Assembly: GCA_902491055.1 (NCBI GenBank)
Contig: CABUGI010000005.1
Location: forward strand, 1 to 46,145
DNA: 46,145 nt
DNA from: an uncultured Collinsella sp.
GTDB lineage: Bacteria; Actinomycetota; Coriobacteriia; Coriobacteriales; Coriobacteriaceae
Direction of reading: 5' to 3'
In this document: piece by piece, positions 9,702-17,674 of the stretch
Layout: every line of letters starts with the position of its first letter
Numbering within the stretch: the stretch's first letter is position 1
Notes under the pieces: generated by a model
Told to the model about the DNA's origin: nothing
What the model saw: only the letters and a program-made list of their open reading frames with translations
Databases searched by the model: none
Made by a program: the position numbers and the translations under genes

Positions 9702-10427
9702 TTAGCCGAGGCAAGTCCAGTTGACGGGGGTCGAGCCGTGCTGTTCGAGTAGCCGATTGGCAGCGGAGAAGGGGCGCGACCCCATAAAGGCGGGGAGTTC
9801 TGCCGTGGCACGGTTGGCCGAAAGCGGCGAGGGGTGCGTGGAGGCCAGACAGAACTTGTCGGTTGCCTTGCCCGTGCCAGTTGCGACGAGCTTACCTTCG
9901 ACCATCTGCTGGGCAAAGCGGCCCCATGCCAAAAAGACTACCGGCTGGGGCAGCTGGCAGCAGCGTTCGATAATGTAGTCGGTGAGCGTGCTCCAGCCCA
10001 GCTTGGCGTGCGAGTTCGCGGCATGCTCGCGCACGGTGAGCGTAGTGTTGAGAAGCAGGACGCCCTGTTGTGCCCATGGCGTTAGGTCTCCTGTGGCGGG
10101 AATGGGGTAGCCCAGATCGGCATTGAGTTCCTTGTAAATATTGCGCAGGCTCGGCGGCAACTTGGTTTGCGTCGCGGGGACCGAGAACGACAGCCCCATG
10201 GCCTGGTTGGGTCCGTGATAGGGGTCTTGACCCAAGATGACAACCTTGACCTGGTCGGCCGGCGTGTAGGCGAGGGCATTGAGGATGTCGTCTTGTGCCG
10301 GGTAGATAGTCTGCTCGGCACGCAAAAGGGCGATGCGCTCGAGCAGCCGGTTCGTAGTGTCACGTACCGGCTGCGGCGCATCGCCCAGCCAAGTTGTTAT
10401 GTTGCGGTCGCGAGTTGCGCTGTCCAT
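9702..10427 (-). CDS. ung: Uracil-DNA glycosylase, family 1
   Basis: A 241-residue protein with the family 1 water-activating motif GQDPYHGPNQAMGLSFSV at 66-83 (catalytic Asp68) and the DNA-intercalation loop HPSPLSA near the C-terminus. It removes uracil from DNA as the first step of base excision repair. ATG at 10427 is chosen because AAAGGAG precedes it; a longer in-frame form would add 17 residues with no family similarity. Monocistronic, convergent with the SDR gene. Confidence 0.95.
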   Translation of the reverse strand: MDSATRDRNITTWLGDAPQPVRDTTNRLLERIALLRAEQTIYPAQDDILNALAYTPADQVKVVILGQDPYHGPNQAMGLSFSVPATQTKLPPSLRNIYKELNADLGYPIPATGDLTPWAQQGVLLLNTTLTVREHAANSHAKLGWSTLTDYIIERCCQLPQPVVFLAWGRFAQQMVEGKLVATGTGKATDKFCLASTHPSPLSANRATAELPAFMGSRPFSAANRLLEQHGSTPVNWTCLG

Positions 10428-10516
10428 GGGGGCTCCTTTATGGCAGATGCTCTGTTGGCATCTATTGTAAAGGCGCACCGGTTGCCTTTATGTCGGGGCT
10501 GCATAAGGAGCGGGGT

Positions 10517-11419
10517 CTACGAGACGCGCTCGGGCGCTCCTGCCATGCGAGCTTGTCCATGCGCACGAAGGCGCGGGAGCTGCACGGTTGCCGCCATGAC
10601 GCCGGTGAGGATGAGGGCGGCACTAAAGAAGGCGATGGGGCTCAGGACCTCGCCGACCAGGAAGAACGAGAAGACGGCGGAGCAGACTGGCTCGAGCGAG
10701 AAGGCGAAGCCGGTGGTCTCGGCAGGCACGTGGGGCTGCACGAGCGTCTGGGTGATAAAGCCGTAGGCAGAGCAGATGAGTGCGAGCGCAACGACGACCA
10801 CGATCTCGCTGGGCGTACTGGGAAGCGTGAAGCCGCCAAAGGTGAATGCGGCGATGCCCGAGAACAAGCCGCCAAAGCCCAGCTGCCAAACGCCCAGAGC
10901 AAGCGGATTGACTTCTTCGACAAACCGCTTGGCGACAATGATGTGCCCGGCGTAGACAAAGGCGGAGAACAACATGATGAGCGCGCCCGGGTTCAGGCTG
11001 GTGAAGTCGGCGCCCGAGAGCAGCAACATACCGCAGGTGACGATGGCAGTGCCGACGAGCACTTTGCGTTCGGGTGCGCGGCGCAGCAGGGCGGCGTTGG
11101 CAAACGGCACGATCACGACCGTCAGGCTCTGCAAAAAGCCGGCAGTGGAGGCGGAGGTGAGGCTGGAGCCCAGGCACATGCAGGTGAGCTCGGTTGCCAT
11201 AATGGCGCCGATGATGGCGGCGCGGACCATAAGGTCACGGTTGATGCGCAACGCGTGCTTGTGGAAGAGCAGCAGGCAAGCCGCAAAGGCGATGATACAG
11301 CGCAGCGCAACGATGCTCGTGGCGTTCATGCTGTCCATGCCGATCTTCATGAGGGGGTACGAAAAGCCCCATGCGACGGGAACGGAAAATGAGAGCGCGA
11401 TTGCTTTTTTGCGATCCAT
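10517..11419 (-). CDS. DMT family (EamA) transporter
   Basis: A 300-residue protein with ten hydrophobic helices in two EamA repeats (about 5-135 and 150-285); WGFSYPLMKIG opens the first repeat. The EamA family exports or imports amino acids and small metabolites; substrate unknown. It is divergent from a LysR regulator that starts 157 bases away, so it is the likely target of that regulator. AAAGGAG precedes the start. A second EamA/LysR divergent pair with the same layout is at 42452-44339. Confidence 0.9.
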   Translation of the reverse strand: MDRKKAIALSFSVPVAWGFSYPLMKIGMDSMNATSIVALRCIIAFAACLLLFHKHALRINRDLMVRAAIIGAIMATELTCMCLGSSLTSASTAGFLQSLTVVIVPFANAALLRRAPERKVLVGTAIVTCGMLLLSGADFTSLNPGALIMLFSAFVYAGHIIVAKRFVEEVNPLALGVWQLGFGGLFSGIAAFTFGGFTLPSTPSEIVVVVALALICSAYGFITQTLVQPHVPAETTGFAFSLEPVCSAVFSFFLVGEVLSPIAFFSAALILTGVMAATVQLPRLRAHGQARMAGAPERVS

Positions 11420-11499
11420 GGGACTCCTTTTGTTACAGAACGGTTTCGCACAAAGGATTCTGCTCCCAGATTTGGATGTAGTAAAGCGAATGTATCTTC

Positions 11500-11518
11500 A
11501 GTATGATTAAGAAATACT
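11500..11518. promoter_or_regulatory. Candidate LysR operator between EamA and LysR genes
   Basis: AGTAT (11500-11504) and ATACT (11514-11518) form a small inverted repeat with 9 bases between them in the AT-rich middle of the divergent gap. LysR sites are typically short interrupted dyads of this size. Confidence 0.4.
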
Positions 11519-11575
11519 AATGTGACAGAAAAACCCTGGCAAAACGTTTTACGGCTGCATTGATGTGGAGGCACG

Positions 11576-12442
11576 ATGGCATCGCGGTATCAGATTGTTT
11601 GTATGGTGGTCGATCGCGGCAGTCTTAAGGCCGCGGCGGACGAGTTGGGCTATACGCAAAGTGCGGTGAGCCAGGCCGTCAAGGCGCTCGAGCGCGAGCT
11701 GGGCACCACACTTATCGAGCGCGGTAAGCAGGGCGTTTCGCTTACGCGCGACGGTAAACAATATCTGCCGTACCTGCGCCAGATTGTGACCGCCGAGGTC
11801 GAGCTCGAGGGCAAGCGCCAGGAGCTGCTGGGGCTTTCGTCGACCGATATTCGCATCGCGACGTTTACTAACGTGAGTCGTACCGTGCTGCCGCGTGTGA
11901 TCCGCGACTTTGGTGCGCTGCACCCGGGCGTACGCTTCACCCTCAAACAGGGCGATTACACGCGCAACGCTCAATGGGTGCACGATGGCGTGGTTGATTT
12001 TTGTTTTACGGCACGCGGATTTACCGCTGGGCTCGAGAAGCGCGTCGTCTATCACGACGAGTTGGTAGCATTGTTGCCGGCCGAGCATCCGCTGACGGCA
12101 AAGGAAAAGGTGACACTTGCCGACCTGGCGTCCGAGCCGTTTGTGCTGCTGGATGAGGGCGAACAGAGTCTGGTGCTCGATGCATTCGCAACGCATGGGC
12201 TGTCGCCGCACGTGACGAGCGAGGTGACCGATGACTACACCATCATGGCGATGGTGGAGGAGGGCCTAGGCGTGAGCATGCTCTATCGTCGTACTGTGGA
12301 GGGCATGCGAGCCGATATTCGTGTGCGGCCCATCGTGCATGCCCCCTCGCGCGACGTGGTGGCCGCCTGGCGCAGCTGGGATACCATGCCCATCGCCACG
12401 AGGCGCTTTATCGACTATATGAGCTCGCATATTGTCAATTAA
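11576..12442 (+). CDS. LysR family transcriptional regulator
   Basis: A 288-residue protein with an N-terminal winged helix (about 1-60; SLKAAADELGYTQSAVSQAVKALERELG) and a C-terminal periplasmic-binding-like effector domain (about 88-285). The effector half is similar to that of the regulator at 43482-44339: both contain DDYxIMAMVEEGLGVS and a Leu-Leu-(D/E) strand at matching places. It probably controls the divergent EamA transporter. GGAGG stands before the ATG. The gene ends 27 bases from the convergent MATE gene. Confidence 0.9.
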   Translation: MASRYQIVCMVVDRGSLKAAADELGYTQSAVSQAVKALERELGTTLIERGKQGVSLTRDGKQYLPYLRQIVTAEVELEGKRQELLGLSSTDIRIATFTNVSRTVLPRVIRDFGALHPGVRFTLKQGDYTRNAQWVHDGVVDFCFTARGFTAGLEKRVVYHDELVALLPAEHPLTAKEKVTLADLASEPFVLLDEGEQSLVLDAFATHGLSPHVTSEVTDDYTIMAMVEEGLGVSMLYRRTVEGMRADIRVRPIVHAPSRDVVAAWRSWDTMPIATRRFIDYMSSHIVN

Positions 12443-12469
12443 TGACTGGCGTGGCGTTGAGTGCGGTGT

Positions 12470-13852
12470 TTAGCGGGCTGTCGCTTTGGCTTTGGTGGCG
12501 CGATAGGTGCGTGCCGGGTGGCAGAGCAATACCGCCACGACCATAAAGAATGCCGTGGTGCCCAGGCTGATGGGGTAGACCATCATGATGTTCGCAAAGG
12601 TGCGGAAGTGCGGGAACACACAGAACACCCAATAGAAGCGGATGCCGCAGACGCAGATCATGGTGATGAGGGCGGGCATGAGCGAGATACCAAAGCCGCG
12701 CAGGTAGCCTGACATGTTTTCGTAGAACATGCTAAAGGCGTACGCCGGGAAGATCGAACATACGCGGATATAGCCGATCGAGACGATGTTGGGATCGCTG
12801 TTGAACAGCGACAAGATCTCGCGCCCCAGGCCGACAATAACGATAATTGTGGTGAGCGCGACGATACCGCCTTCGACTAGGCAGACCTTGAGCGTCTTGG
12901 TGCAGCGGTCGATCTGGCGGGCACCGTGGTTTTGTCCCACAAAGGTGGTGCAAGCCTGGCTAAAGCTGTTGAGCAGGTTGTAGCACACGTACTCTAGACT
13001 CATGGCGGCGCTCGATGCCGCCATGACTTCGGTGCCCAAGCTGTTGATGGCAGACTGGATGATGATGTTGGCGACAGCAAAGACGGCGCTTTGGATGCCG
13101 GCGGGCAGGCCGATCTTGACGATGCGCTTGAGGGCGACGGGGTTGATAGCCAGGTCGCGTAGGGTGACGCGGACGACGGAGTCGGTCTTGAGCAGGCGGA
13201 TAAAGAGTGTAGCGGCACTGACGGTGTAGGCGATGGCGGTGGCGATGGCGACGCCCGCGACGCCCCAGTGGAGTACGGGGACAAAGATGAGATCCAGGCC
13301 AATGTTGAGGACGGTGGACACGGCAAGCGCCTGCAGCGGCATGCGAGTGATGCCGACGGAGCGGAAGATCGCGGCCTCAAAGTTGTAGAGCAAGATCGAG
13401 GGCATGCTAAGCAAAAAGACGCGCAGGTAAAGCGAAGCGAGCGGCATGGTTTCGGCGGGAACGTTGAGGGCGGCGAGCATGGGCTCGGCAAAGATCTCGC
13501 CCAGCGCGATGACGACAAAGCCCACGAGCGCCATTAAAATCGAGGTATGGACGGCGCGTTTGACCATGTTCTGATCGTTGCGGCCGATAGCGTTGGCGAT
13601 GACCACGTTGGAGCCAAGCGATATGCCAATAAACAGGTTGAGCATAAGACTGGTAAGCGGAACATTGGAGCCGACCGCCGCCATGGCGAGGGTTCCCTGG
13701 TCGCCCGAGAAGTTACCGATGATGACCGTGGCGATGAGGTTCGATAGCTGCTCCAAGATGCTCGTGGCGGCCACGGGGAAGGCGAACAGGGGAATATTGC
13801 GCCACAGCGAGCCGGTTGTCATGTCAATGTGCTTAGATGCGGTATCAGCCAT
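12470..13852 (-). CDS. MATE family efflux transporter
   Basis: A 460-residue protein with twelve hydrophobic helices in two repeats. The family signature is seen in the N-terminal helix region (PVAATSILEQLSNLIATVIIGNF) and the linker GLPAGIQSAVFAVANIIIQ starting the second half. MATE pumps exchange cationic drugs or metabolites for Na+ or H+. The gene is monocistronic with a short, weak GAGAG ribosome site, and its upstream region is a dispersed palindrome shared with other loci. Confidence 0.92.
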   Translation of the reverse strand: MADTASKHIDMTTGSLWRNIPLFAFPVAATSILEQLSNLIATVIIGNFSGDQGTLAMAAVGSNVPLTSLMLNLFIGISLGSNVVIANAIGRNDQNMVKRAVHTSILMALVGFVVIALGEIFAEPMLAALNVPAETMPLASLYLRVFLLSMPSILLYNFEAAIFRSVGITRMPLQALAVSTVLNIGLDLIFVPVLHWGVAGVAIATAIAYTVSAATLFIRLLKTDSVVRVTLRDLAINPVALKRIVKIGLPAGIQSAVFAVANIIIQSAINSLGTEVMAASSAAMSLEYVCYNLLNSFSQACTTFVGQNHGARQIDRCTKTLKVCLVEGGIVALTTIIVIVGLGREILSLFNSDPNIVSIGYIRVCSIFPAYAFSMFYENMSGYLRGFGISLMPALITMICVCGIRFYWVFCVFPHFRTFANIMMVYPISLGTTAFFMVVAVLLCHPARTYRATKAKATAR

Positions 13853-13916
13853 ACGCTCTCAATCTCTAACATGCTCTTTCGTGCTTATTTGCGCAGACGA
13901 TGATACTCCTAATCGA

Positions 13917-13974
13917 CTAGTCATTGGGGACGTTCTTAAACGACTAGTCATTTAAGAACGTCCCCAATGACTAG
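13917..13974. repeat. Dispersed palindromic repeat, family A, second copy
   Basis: Perfect 24-bp arms (13917-13940 and 13951-13974) with a 10-base spacer. The arms contain the same 21 bases as the copy at 1376-1433. Similarity continues a little downstream: GGGGAGGCGTGGGACAAT near 1445 against GGGGAAGGCGTGCGACAAT near 13977. Confidence 0.9.
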
Positions 13975-13989
13975 GTGGGGAAGGCGTGC

Positions 13990-13995
13990 GACAAT
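13990..13995 (+). promoter_or_regulatory. Candidate -10 hexamer GACAAT for rlmA
   Basis: GACAAT lies 35 bases before the rlmA start, 15 bases after the palindrome. The context GCGTGCGACAAT recurs at 36863-36874 on the minus strand before the esterase gene. Confidence 0.35.
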
Positions 13996-14030
13996 GGTGG
14001 GCGTTGTGTTGTTCGCGCTAAGGAGTTGCC

Positions 14031-14843
14031 ATGTTGTTGTGTCCCGTTTGCCATGAGCCGTTGGCGGACAATGAGCGCGGTGCTGCATGCGCGGGCGGAC
14101 ACCGGTTTGACCGTGCGCGCGAGGGCTATCTATACCTCCTACGCTCGTCCAAGAGCGGCGACTCCATGGGCGATCCCAAGTCGCAGGCACGCAGCCGTCG
14201 CGACTTTCTGAACCGCGGTTACTATGCGCCGTTGCGCGATGCGATGGTCGGGCTGGTGCGCAAGCAGGTGTCTGGGCGTGCTGCATCTACGAGCAGTCCC
14301 ATGTCGCTGCTCGATATTTGCTGCGGCGAGGGCTATTACACGAGTGCCATGGGCGCGGTGCCGGGCGTGGATGCCTACGGTTTCGACCTGGGCAAGGAGA
14401 TGGTGCGCCTGGCCGCCAAGCGCGGCGATGCGACCTATTTTGTGGCCAACATGAAGGATATCCCCGTGGCCGATGGCGCCTTCGATATGGTAACCGAGCT
14501 CTTTGCCCCCTTTAACGAACGCGAGTTTGCCCGAGTGCTGGCGCCGGAGGGTTCGCTCTACACCGTGGTGCCGGGTGCCCGCCATCTGTTTGGGCTTAAG
14601 GAAGTGCTCTACGATACTCCGTACCTTAACGACGAGAAGCTGCCGCAGACCACCGAGCTCGAGTTGGTCGGAACGCAGCGGGCGTCTGCGAATATTACGC
14701 TTCAGACCCAGGCCGACATCGAGGCGTTGTTCCAGATGACGCCGTACTACTACCGCACACGCCCTGCCGACAAAGAACGCCTGGCAAATTTGGACACCCT
14801 TCAAACCGATATCGACTTCATCATCGCCGAGTACCGCCACTGA
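14031..14843 (+). CDS. rlmA: 23S rRNA (guanine-N1)-methyltransferase, RlmA family
   Basis: A 270-residue protein. An N-terminal zinc module uses Cys4, Cys7, Cys20 and His24. It is followed by the family segment SMGDPKSQARSRRDFLNRG, which matches the GDSKxMxxARRxFL signature of RlmA, then a Rossmann SAM domain with DICCGEGYY near 94-102. RlmA(I) methylates G745 and RlmA(II) G748 of 23S rRNA; RlmA(II) orthologues influence macrolide/tylosin sensitivity. In a Gram-positive, RlmA(II) is the more likely form, but the sequence alone does not decide. The stop codon overlaps the first base of a repeat. Confidence 0.9.
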   Translation: MLLCPVCHEPLADNERGAACAGGHRFDRAREGYLYLLRSSKSGDSMGDPKSQARSRRDFLNRGYYAPLRDAMVGLVRKQVSGRAASTSSPMSLLDICCGEGYYTSAMGAVPGVDAYGFDLGKEMVRLAAKRGDATYFVANMKDIPVADGAFDMVTELFAPFNEREFARVLAPEGSLYTVVPGARHLFGLKEVLYDTPYLNDEKLPQTTELELVGTQRASANITLQTQADIEALFQMTPYYYRTRPADKERLANLDTLQTDIDFIIAEYRH

Positions 14844-14877
14844 CCTGCCAAAAAGGGACAGGTTTATTTTGGTAGGT
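14843..14877. repeat. Dispersed repeat, family B (AGGGACAGGTTTATTTTGG), copy 1
   Basis: A 35-bp element with inverted ends (ACCTGCCAAAA against TTTTGGTAGGT) around AGGGACAGGTTTA. A second copy at 32744-32778 matches at 34 of 35 positions. It begins at the last base of rlmA. Confidence 0.9.
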
Positions 14878-14894
14878 TTTATCTGGACAAACGT

Positions 14895-14932
14895 AAAGGG
14901 CCGACCACGTTGCTGCGCGATCGGCCCTTTTT
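14895..14932 (+). terminator. Bidirectional terminator between rlmA and the membrane-protein gene
   Basis: AAAGGGCCGA (14895-14904) pairs perfectly with TCGGCCCTTT (14921-14930), followed by TT and preceded by A-rich sequence. It can end both converging transcripts. Confidence 0.8.
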
Positions 14933-14968
14933 AGTTGCTTGGCTGCAGAGGTTATGAGAAGCGAGCGC

Positions 14969-15370
14969 TTATAGGCGGTCCTTGTTCTCGGCCTTAACGG
15001 CGTGTGCCTGCTGAACAAAGAACAGGTCGTACACCACGATGACAAAGGCGCCATAGTTGATGGCATCGCCGCCAAACGCGGGAAGCGTGAGCACCGCTTG
15101 GGCAAGCGTGGCGACCGCGGCAACAATACCGAGCTTAAACGCGCCGTCCACCTGCGAAGGCTTGTTGGCGCCCTTGATACCGGCGACGCCTGCGGCAAGG
15201 TCGACGAGACCCTTGGCGATAAGCACGACCGCTGCGAGCGTGGCGTACGAACCGTACGTGGAATCGAGACCGCCCGTGGCGATACCGACGCCGGCGGTGA
15301 CGAGGCTGGCGATGCCCAAAACAAAGTAGATGAGAGCAAGGATTTTGAGAGTCTTGCGAGTGAAGCTCAT
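14969..15370 (-). CDS. Small four-helix membrane protein of unknown function
   Basis: 133 residues with four predicted transmembrane helices (about 9-30, 42-62, 78-97, 103-122) and a short charged C-terminus (AVKAENKDRL). I do not recognise a named family; it looks like the many hypothetical membrane proteins of coriobacteria. The start at 15370 has GAAAGGA upstream; a longer frame to 15439 adds 23 unlikely residues. Gene is monocistronic and ends at a strong hairpin. Confidence 0.7.
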   Translation of the reverse strand: MSFTRKTLKILALIYFVLGIASLVTAGVGIATGGLDSTYGSYATLAAVVLIAKGLVDLAAGVAGIKGANKPSQVDGAFKLGIVAAVATLAQAVLTLPAFGGDAINYGAFVIVVYDLFFVQQAHAVKAENKDRL

Positions 15371-15598
15371 GGCTGGTCCTTTCGATACGAGTACGCCAAC
15401 CTGGCGCACCTCATGTGCTGCACATATGGTGAAGCACATTGTAGTTCAACGGGGCGATGCACGCGTTTGAAAGCGTCTCTTGCCTGCACGGTCCAACCTT
15501 TCAAAAAGGAAAGCCAGCTGTAAGGCAAATCGATGGCAGCCCATGTGCGGCGCTGCGATGATGAGGCCGTAACAAGGAGCTGGTCTCAAGGAGGAGTC

Positions 15599-15742
15599 AT
15601 GATGTACGGAGCAGGGCAAGTGCGTGAGCCGCGGTCGTTGGGAAGGCGCATGGGCGATTCCGTGATCGCTGCCGTGTGCACGGGATTGATGGCGGTACTT
15701 TGCATTGCGATGCTGTGGGCCATGTCGCATGTGGGACAATAG
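15599..15742 (+). CDS. Small single-pass membrane protein (47 residues)
   Basis: A short frame with an excellent AAGGAGG site; ATG occurs at 15599 and again at 15602, the latter with better spacing. The product has a basic N-terminal half (REPRSLGRRMG) and one hydrophobic helix at about 22-43. No family recognised. Codon use and the ribosome site support translation. It precedes rsmJ by 63 bases in the same direction, and may be co-transcribed. Confidence 0.6.
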   Translation: MMYGAGQVREPRSLGRRMGDSVIAAVCTGLMAVLCIAMLWAMSHVGQ

Positions 15743-15805
15743 CGGACGGTTGGGTGCTGACATAAACGGCGCTCACGTATTCGTTTTGCTTGTTAAGGAG
15801 TACCC

Positions 15806-16510
15806 ATGGGCGTCGTCGATCCCTTTTCTGTTGCTCGGGCCGCGGGGCTTGAGCTGACCGGGACGTCCGAGGGCCTCACGCTTACCGACGGCACGATGGA
15901 GCTGCGTGCCGATTTTGGCCGCATGCTTCCACGTCTCAAGCAGGGTCGTCTGCAGCAAGAGCTGCTGGTAAAGGCTGCGCGCGCAAAAGGCATTGAGTGC
16001 CCATGGGCGATTGATGCCACGGCGGGCTTTGGCGAGGATTCGCTGCTGCTGGCGGCAGCGGGCTTTACCGTCGATCTGTATGAACAGGATTGCGTGATTG
16101 CGGCGCTCCTCAAGGATGCCTTGGATCGCGCGGCAGATGATCCGGCGCTTGCGGTTGCCGTGTCGCGTATGCGCTTACATGCGGGCGAGGACAGCATTGC
16201 TGGCCTTCGCCATACAGCTGAGCTGATCGGGCAGGGCGAGCTTGCCGCTCCCGATGTGGTGTATCTGGACCCCATGTTTCCCGAGCGCACCAAGAGCGCG
16301 GCGGTGAAAAAGAAGTTCCAACTCTTGCACCAGTTGGAACAGCCGTGTGCCGATGAGGAGGCGCTGGTCCAGGCAGCGCTTGCGGCGCGCCCGCGCAAGG
16401 TCGTTATCAAGCGGCCGGTGAAGGGCCCGCTGCTTGCCGGCGTTAAGCCGAGCTATCAACTTGCGGGCAAGGCCGTTCGTTACGATGTTTTGGTGCCACC
16501 GCGCCCGTAG
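15806..16510 (+). CDS. rsmJ: 16S rRNA (guanine1516-N2)-methyltransferase, RsmJ-like
   Basis: A 234-residue class I methyltransferase with DATAGFGEDS at 70-79 (SAM-binding motif I of RsmJ) and YLDPMFP at 154-160 (the catalytic DPPY-like motif for exocyclic amino groups). The C-terminal RKVVIKRPVKGPLL segment also matches the family. RsmJ methylates G1516 in the small subunit rRNA of E. coli. TTAAGGAG precedes the ATG. RsmJ is best known from proteobacteria, so its presence in this GC-rich Gram-positive deserves a note. Confidence 0.88.
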   Translation: MGVVDPFSVARAAGLELTGTSEGLTLTDGTMELRADFGRMLPRLKQGRLQQELLVKAARAKGIECPWAIDATAGFGEDSLLLAAAGFTVDLYEQDCVIAALLKDALDRAADDPALAVAVSRMRLHAGEDSIAGLRHTAELIGQGELAAPDVVYLDPMFPERTKSAAVKKKFQLLHQLEQPCADEEALVQAALAARPRKVVIKRPVKGPLLAGVKPSYQLAGKAVRYDVLVPPRP

Positions 16511-16558
16511 CTTTCGTGCGATGGCTGGCACTCTGTCAATGCCGTGCCGATGCAGCGC

Positions 16559-16855
16559 TTATTTCCAAGGGTGCGACGTCAGGTGCCATCCACCGCAGTA
16601 TTCGCATTTGTAGCAGGCCAAACCGCGCCGCCCACGGTTTTCGCAGTCGGCCATAACTGCCTCGGCCTCGGCACGCGTGTCGTAACGGTTTTTGCGCTCG
16701 CACGACTTGTAGCGCCAGGCTTCATCGCGCTCGGCGTCCAGGGCGTCGCGGCGCTCGTCCTCGCGCGCAAACAGGTCGCTCATATCGCCGCCGGTGGCAG
16801 CGCCCAAAAACTCGCTTTTGGCCTTTGACCAGGCGGCTCGCTTTTTGCTTCCCAT
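16559..16855 (-). CDS. Hypothetical protein with C-terminal zinc-ribbon-like motif
   Basis: 98 residues from ATG 16855; a TTG seven codons upstream is an alternative. The N-terminal two thirds are highly charged and helical (SDLFAREDERRDALDAERDEAW). The C-terminus is CYKCEYCGGWHLTSHPWK, a compact Cys/His cluster like the C-x-x-C-G-x-W-H-L motif of small phage and bacterial zinc-binding proteins. Function unknown; nucleic-acid binding is a guess. It is divergent from a GNAT gene, and an inverted repeat lies between them. Confidence 0.65.
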   Translation of the reverse strand: MGSKKRAAWSKAKSEFLGAATGGDMSDLFAREDERRDALDAERDEAWRYKSCERKNRYDTRAEAEAVMADCENRGRRGLACYKCEYCGGWHLTSHPWK

Positions 16856-16879
16856 CTGCTTCGCGCCCCTCTCCAAACG

Positions 16880-16911
16880 TTGGTATCATTGCTCAATCAA
16901 AGTGATACCAA
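16880..16911. promoter_or_regulatory. 9-bp perfect inverted repeat in a divergent promoter region
   Basis: TTGGTATCA (16880-16888) and TGATACCAA (16903-16911) with a 14-base spacer, centred between the Zn-ribbon gene and the GNAT gene. It looks like a regulator-binding dyad. The core GGTAT is also the repeated word in the array at 19710-19739. Confidence 0.5.
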
Positions 16912-16929
16912 TAAACGTGAGGTCGCCGC

Positions 16930-17421
16930 GTGATGATCAGAAAAACCCTCGATACCGACATTCCCGCTGTCATGGCTATCTATGACACGGCCCGCGCCTT
17001 TATGCGCGCGCATGGCAACGCCACGCAGTGGCCCGAGGGCACGCCTTCTGCCGAGCAGCTGGCTGCCGATATCGCCGCCGGTGGCAGCTATGTGTGCGAA
17101 GTCGACGGCCGCGTGGTGGCGACGTTTGCCTTTTTGCCGGGTCCGGACGAGTGCTATGACGCAATTGAGGACGGTCAATGGCGTAGCGACGCTCCGTACG
17201 CCGTGCTGCACCGTGTGGCATCCGACGGCACCGTGCACGGTATCGCGGCTGCGTTGTTTGCCTTTGCCAAGGAGCGTGCCGATCACCTGCGCATCGACAC
17301 GCATCAGGACAACCTGCCCATGCAGGGTGCCATCTTAAAGGCTGGCTTTGAGCGTGCCGGTATCGTCTATGTGTCCGACGGCACGGCGCGTGTCGCGTTC
17401 GATTGGCTGCGCGAGGCGTAA
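16930..17421 (+). CDS. GNAT family N-acetyltransferase
   Basis: A 163-residue acetyltransferase opening with MIRKTLDTDIPAVMAIYDTA, a typical GNAT alpha1/beta1 start. The later half contains LRIDTHQDNLPMQGAILKAGFERAG, which is the family motif B region with the N-xx-MQ-xxL-xx-GF pattern seen in YjdJ/RimI-like proteins. The acetyl-CoA motif is weak (a RVASDGTVHGIAAALFAF segment). Substrate unknown. GTG at 16930 has GAGG 7 bases upstream; ATG at 16933 is the alternative. A very strong terminator follows. Confidence 0.85.
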   Translation: MMIRKTLDTDIPAVMAIYDTARAFMRAHGNATQWPEGTPSAEQLAADIAAGGSYVCEVDGRVVATFAFLPGPDECYDAIEDGQWRSDAPYAVLHRVASDGTVHGIAAALFAFAKERADHLRIDTHQDNLPMQGAILKAGFERAGIVYVSDGTARVAFDWLREA

Positions 17422-17449
17422 AAGCAGGGGCGCGTGTCAACAATTCGCA

Positions 17450-17486
17450 CGAACGAAAATGGCCCGGGCGGGGCCATTTTCGTTCG
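17450..17486 (+). terminator. Very strong hairpin terminator after the GNAT gene
   Basis: A perfect 16-bp stem (17450-17465 with 17471-17486) and 5-base loop. T and A runs lie within the arms (AAAATGGCCC/GGGCCATTTT), so it could act in either direction. The remaining bases to 17674 show no gene. Confidence 0.8.
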
Positions 17487-17674
17487 CTGCGCTGATTTGC
17501 AAGCCGGCTTTCGCAAGGCGCGAACCTACGAAAATCGCCGCGCGGCAACGCGGGGCGATGAGCTCGGTCGGGGGATAGGGCCCGCTTCGCCCGCCGGCCC
17601 GTAAATTGTATCATCCAGTGTGGAGCGTGAACGCCCGTTGCCGCGTGCGATGGGCTTGTAATAAAAGGAGAGCC

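Noticed and set aside
10394..11392. A 332-residue plus-strand frame opposite the EamA gene
   Set aside because: Antisense shadow, extremely rich in Asp, Glu, Gly and Arg; no recognisable fold.
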